The position numbers were made by a program, and so were the translations under genes. A stretch of DNA of 64,000 nucleotides. It comes from an uncultured Granulosicoccus sp. GTDB lineage: Bacteria > Pseudomonadota > Gammaproteobacteria > Granulosicoccales > Granulosicoccaceae. The stretch spans positions 124,001-188,000 of the forward strand of contig CANLXI010000004.1 in NCBI GenBank assembly GCA_947495035.1, in the 5' to 3' direction. Under the pieces are notes generated by a model. That model ran no database searches. It was not told the origin of the DNA and worked only from the letters and a program-made list of their open reading frames with translations. Of the stretch, positions 62,188-64,000 are shown piece by piece; the first letter of the stretch is position 1; every line of letters starts with the position of its first letter.

Positions 62188-63810
62188 TCACCCCTTGCCA
62201 ATGGCATTCCTGACGGCGGCCTGGACCCTCTCCGCATCGAATTCGCTCCAGCGTGCAACCACATGCTGGTCCGGCCGAACCAGGTAGACGCCACTGTCCT
62301 GGTCACCCAGATAGCGTGTCTGCAGCTTGCCGCTTGGATCGTTGTCCGATGACAGCTTCAGCATGCGTACCTCCAGGCCGTCGACCTCGAGGGATTCCGG
62401 TAGTGTCGCGTTGATACCCATGAGCACGAAATCATTGCCCAGTCTGTCCAGCAGATAACCATCATCCAGCTTGACATCGACACAGGCGGCGCCGACTCGG
62501 GTCGCAGCAGGGCCATCGAGCCTGTCTTCGCCGTTCAGTGGAAAGTTGTCGTAGACGCACGGTACAGACAGTCGCCCGGAGTTGACCAGTGGGCGGGCGA
62601 ATTCATGATGTTGCGCCAGTTGCAATACCGCATTGCGAAAGGTCTTGCTGGCTCTGGACTTGGGTGTCAGGAAATCTGTCGCGCGGCTGGAATTGAGAAT
62701 ATTCTCGTCAGCTCCGAAAACACGTTCCTCAGAGTAACTGTCCAACAGGCTGTCGGATGCAATGCCTTTGATCACCAGGTCGAGTTTCCAGGCAAGATTG
62801 TCCGTATCCTGTATGCCGGAGTTGGCACCACGCGCACCGAAAGGCGATACCTGATGCGCGCTGTCACCGGCAAACAACACAGAGCCGTGTCGAAATTTTT
62901 CCATGCGACGGCACTGGAAGGTGTAGATGCTGGTCCATTCCAGTTCGTAGTCGACGCCGTCACCCAGCATGGCATCCACCCGAGCCCGGATCCGTTCCAC
63001 CTCCAGTTCCTTCTTGCGATCGATATCCCAGCCCAGCTGGAAGTCGATTCGCCAGATGTCATCGGGCTGCTTGTGCAGCAAGGCGGACTGACCGGCGTTC
63101 TTGAACGGCGGTTCGAACCAGAACCAGCGTTCGGTCGGAAAGGGCGCGCTCATCTTCACATCGGCAATCAGGAAGTTGTCCTCGAAGACCCGTCCTTCGA
63201 AACCCAGCCCCAGCATGTCCCGCACCGGTGAACGGGCACCATCACAGGCAATCAGCCAGTCGGCTTCCAGCGAGTACGGACCTTCGGGCGTATCGACGTC
63301 GAGCGAGACGAAATCGCCATGATCCTGCAGGGCCGTGACCTGATTGCAACCCCGGATATCGATGGGCGTACCGCGCTCCTGTTCGATACGGATCTGCTCG
63401 ACCAGAAACTTCTCGAAATAGGGTTGTTGCAGATTGATGAAAGCCGGATTGCGCAAGCCCTCCTCAGGCGACAGATTGAAATCGTAGATTTCCTGCTCAC
63501 CGTGGAAGACACGACCCACGTTCCAGACCACGCCCTTGTCGAGCATGCGCTGTTCGCAACCGAGTCGGTCGGTGATCTCCAGCGTACGGCGGGCGAAGCA
63601 GATGGCGCGGGAGCCCTGGCCCACACCGGCATGGTCATCGAGCACCAGTACCGGTGTGCCTTTTCGTCCCAGATCCAGAGCCATGGCCATGCCGATCGGG
63701 CCACCGCCCACGACAACCACAGGGTGGCGTTTCGGTGTGCTCGTGTCCTGATCAGCGTGACGCTGGTAGGGGTAGAGTTCGAAGGCAGTGGTGTACCTTA
63801 CGTCGACCAT
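62188..63810 (-). CDS. FAD-dependent aromatic monooxygenase (MhpA/PheA type)
   Basis: Class A flavoprotein hydroxylase of 540 aa. The FAD fingerprint VVVVGGGPIGMAMALDLGRK is followed by LEITDRLGCEQRMLDKGVVW. The DG motif is WLIACDGARSPVRDMLGLGF and the GD motif is VLFAGDSAHQVSPFGARGAN. A C-terminal thioredoxin-like domain includes LLDRLGNDFVLMGI and ends with SGVYLVRPDQHVVARW. In context with maiA it probably hydroxylates a phenolic or aromatic acid feeding a gentisate/homogentisate-like ring cleavage. Substrate unknown. Confidence 0.92.
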   Translation of the reverse strand: MVDVRYTTAFELYPYQRHADQDTSTPKRHPVVVVGGGPIGMAMALDLGRKGTPVLVLDDHAGVGQGSRAICFARRTLEITDRLGCEQRMLDKGVVWNVGRVFHGEQEIYDFNLSPEEGLRNPAFINLQQPYFEKFLVEQIRIEQERGTPIDIRGCNQVTALQDHGDFVSLDVDTPEGPYSLEADWLIACDGARSPVRDMLGLGFEGRVFEDNFLIADVKMSAPFPTERWFWFEPPFKNAGQSALLHKQPDDIWRIDFQLGWDIDRKKELEVERIRARVDAMLGDGVDYELEWTSIYTFQCRRMEKFRHGSVLFAGDSAHQVSPFGARGANSGIQDTDNLAWKLDLVIKGIASDSLLDSYSEERVFGADENILNSSRATDFLTPKSRASKTFRNAVLQLAQHHEFARPLVNSGRLSVPCVYDNFPLNGEDRLDGPAATRVGAACVDVKLDDGYLLDRLGNDFVLMGINATLPESLEVDGLEVRMLKLSSDNDPSGKLQTRYLGDQDSGVYLVRPDQHVVARWSEFDAERVQAAVRNAIGKG

Positions 63811-63864
63811 GGCGGTTCTCTTGATAGTGAAAACGGATCTGTTGATCAGGTAGTGGCTTGTGGA

Positions 63865-64000
63865 TCAGCCTTGCAGGTCTTCCCACATCTTCTGATCGCG
63901 CGCGGCGGTCCAGATACGTGGTGTATCGATACCGCGAGCCTCATCGTAGGCTCGTGCCACGTTGAAGGGCAGGCAGTGCTCGTAGATGGCATAGTCTGAA
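63865..64000 (-). CDS. C-terminus of an upstream operon gene, unidentified
   Basis: The last 44 or so codons of a minus-strand gene that starts beyond the right edge. The visible end reads DYAIYEHCLPFNVARAYDEA, RGIDTPRIWTAARDQKMWED, LQG and stops at 63865-63867. It is probably the gene before the FAD monooxygenase in the same operon (55 bp apart). The short piece resembles nothing I can name with confidence; it could be a hydrolase of the same aromatic pathway. Confidence 0.7.
   Translation of the reverse strand, partial: SDYAIYEHCLPFNVARAYDEARGIDTPRIWTAARDQKMWEDLQG

Overview
The window looks like a chromosomal stretch of a free-living, aerobic, heterotrophic gammaproteobacterium. The reasons are the gene content (ygiQ, ppsA with its regulator ppsR, cpdB, ppk2, sorAB, a full-looking hut set of the HutF type) and the abundance of small-molecule importers and catabolic enzymes. 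Solute-binding proteins of ABC and TRAP type, creatinase and a phytanoyl-CoA-type dioxygenase would fit a marine or alga-associated bacterium, but the species cannot be settled from sequence reading alone. No rRNA, tRNA, prophage, transposase or CRISPR array was seen. Most long antisense open frames are shadows of GC-rich genes.

Layout. 1-8354: ygiQ (cut by the window edge), a DUF4124 protein, a hotdog thioesterase, a 38-bp tandem repeat, an HTTM-DCC membrane protein, a small KOW-like protein and ppsA. 8464-22241: ppsR, an astacin protease overlapping tail to tail with an STN-type periplasmic protein, two tandem response regulators with degenerate AAA+ domains, an AsmA-like protein, a molybdopterin-binding/nucleotidyltransferase fusion, cpdB, a Crp/Fnr regulator and a diguanylate cyclase. 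22255-37204: an MBL hydrolase, then a sugar or sugar-acid catabolic island. It has a lactonase-like amidohydrolase divergent from an ABC importer, an enolase-superfamily dehydratase, a mutarotase, a Gfo/Idh/MocA dehydrogenase and an IclR regulator. After a phosphodiesterase, ppk2 and an orphan TRAP binding protein come dgoK and dgoA, which could finish the same pathway. 37421-45328: an NCS2 nucleobase permease, LysR plus creatinase, a DnaQ-like exonuclease, paaK, and an aldo/keto reductase with a divergent LysR. 45356-58120: the histidine utilisation region. hutH-hutU and a PhyH dioxygenase are divergent from hutF, hutI is divergent from hutC, then come an AraC/DUF417 pair and a TRAP transporter. 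58224-64000: a luciferase-like oxidoreductase, sorAB and the end of an aromatic-degradation operon (FAD monooxygenase, DUF2783 protein, maleylacetoacetate isomerase).

How genes work together. Two nearly identical palindromes, CAATATGT-N4-ACATATTG, lie inside the hutH and hutI promoters (-35 TTGACA, 17-bp spacer, -10 CATATT). A shorter copy sits against an extended -10 in front of the TRAP operon. This points to HutC controlling histidine catabolism, the attached PhyH dioxygenase and possibly TRAP uptake of histidine, urocanate or a relative. The sugar island plus dgoKA reads as an oxidative, De Ley-Doudoroff-like route from an external sugar to pyruvate and glyceraldehyde 3-phosphate. The most unusual genes are the two adjacent NtrC-like regulators that have lost the sigma-54 contact loop and key ATPase residues.
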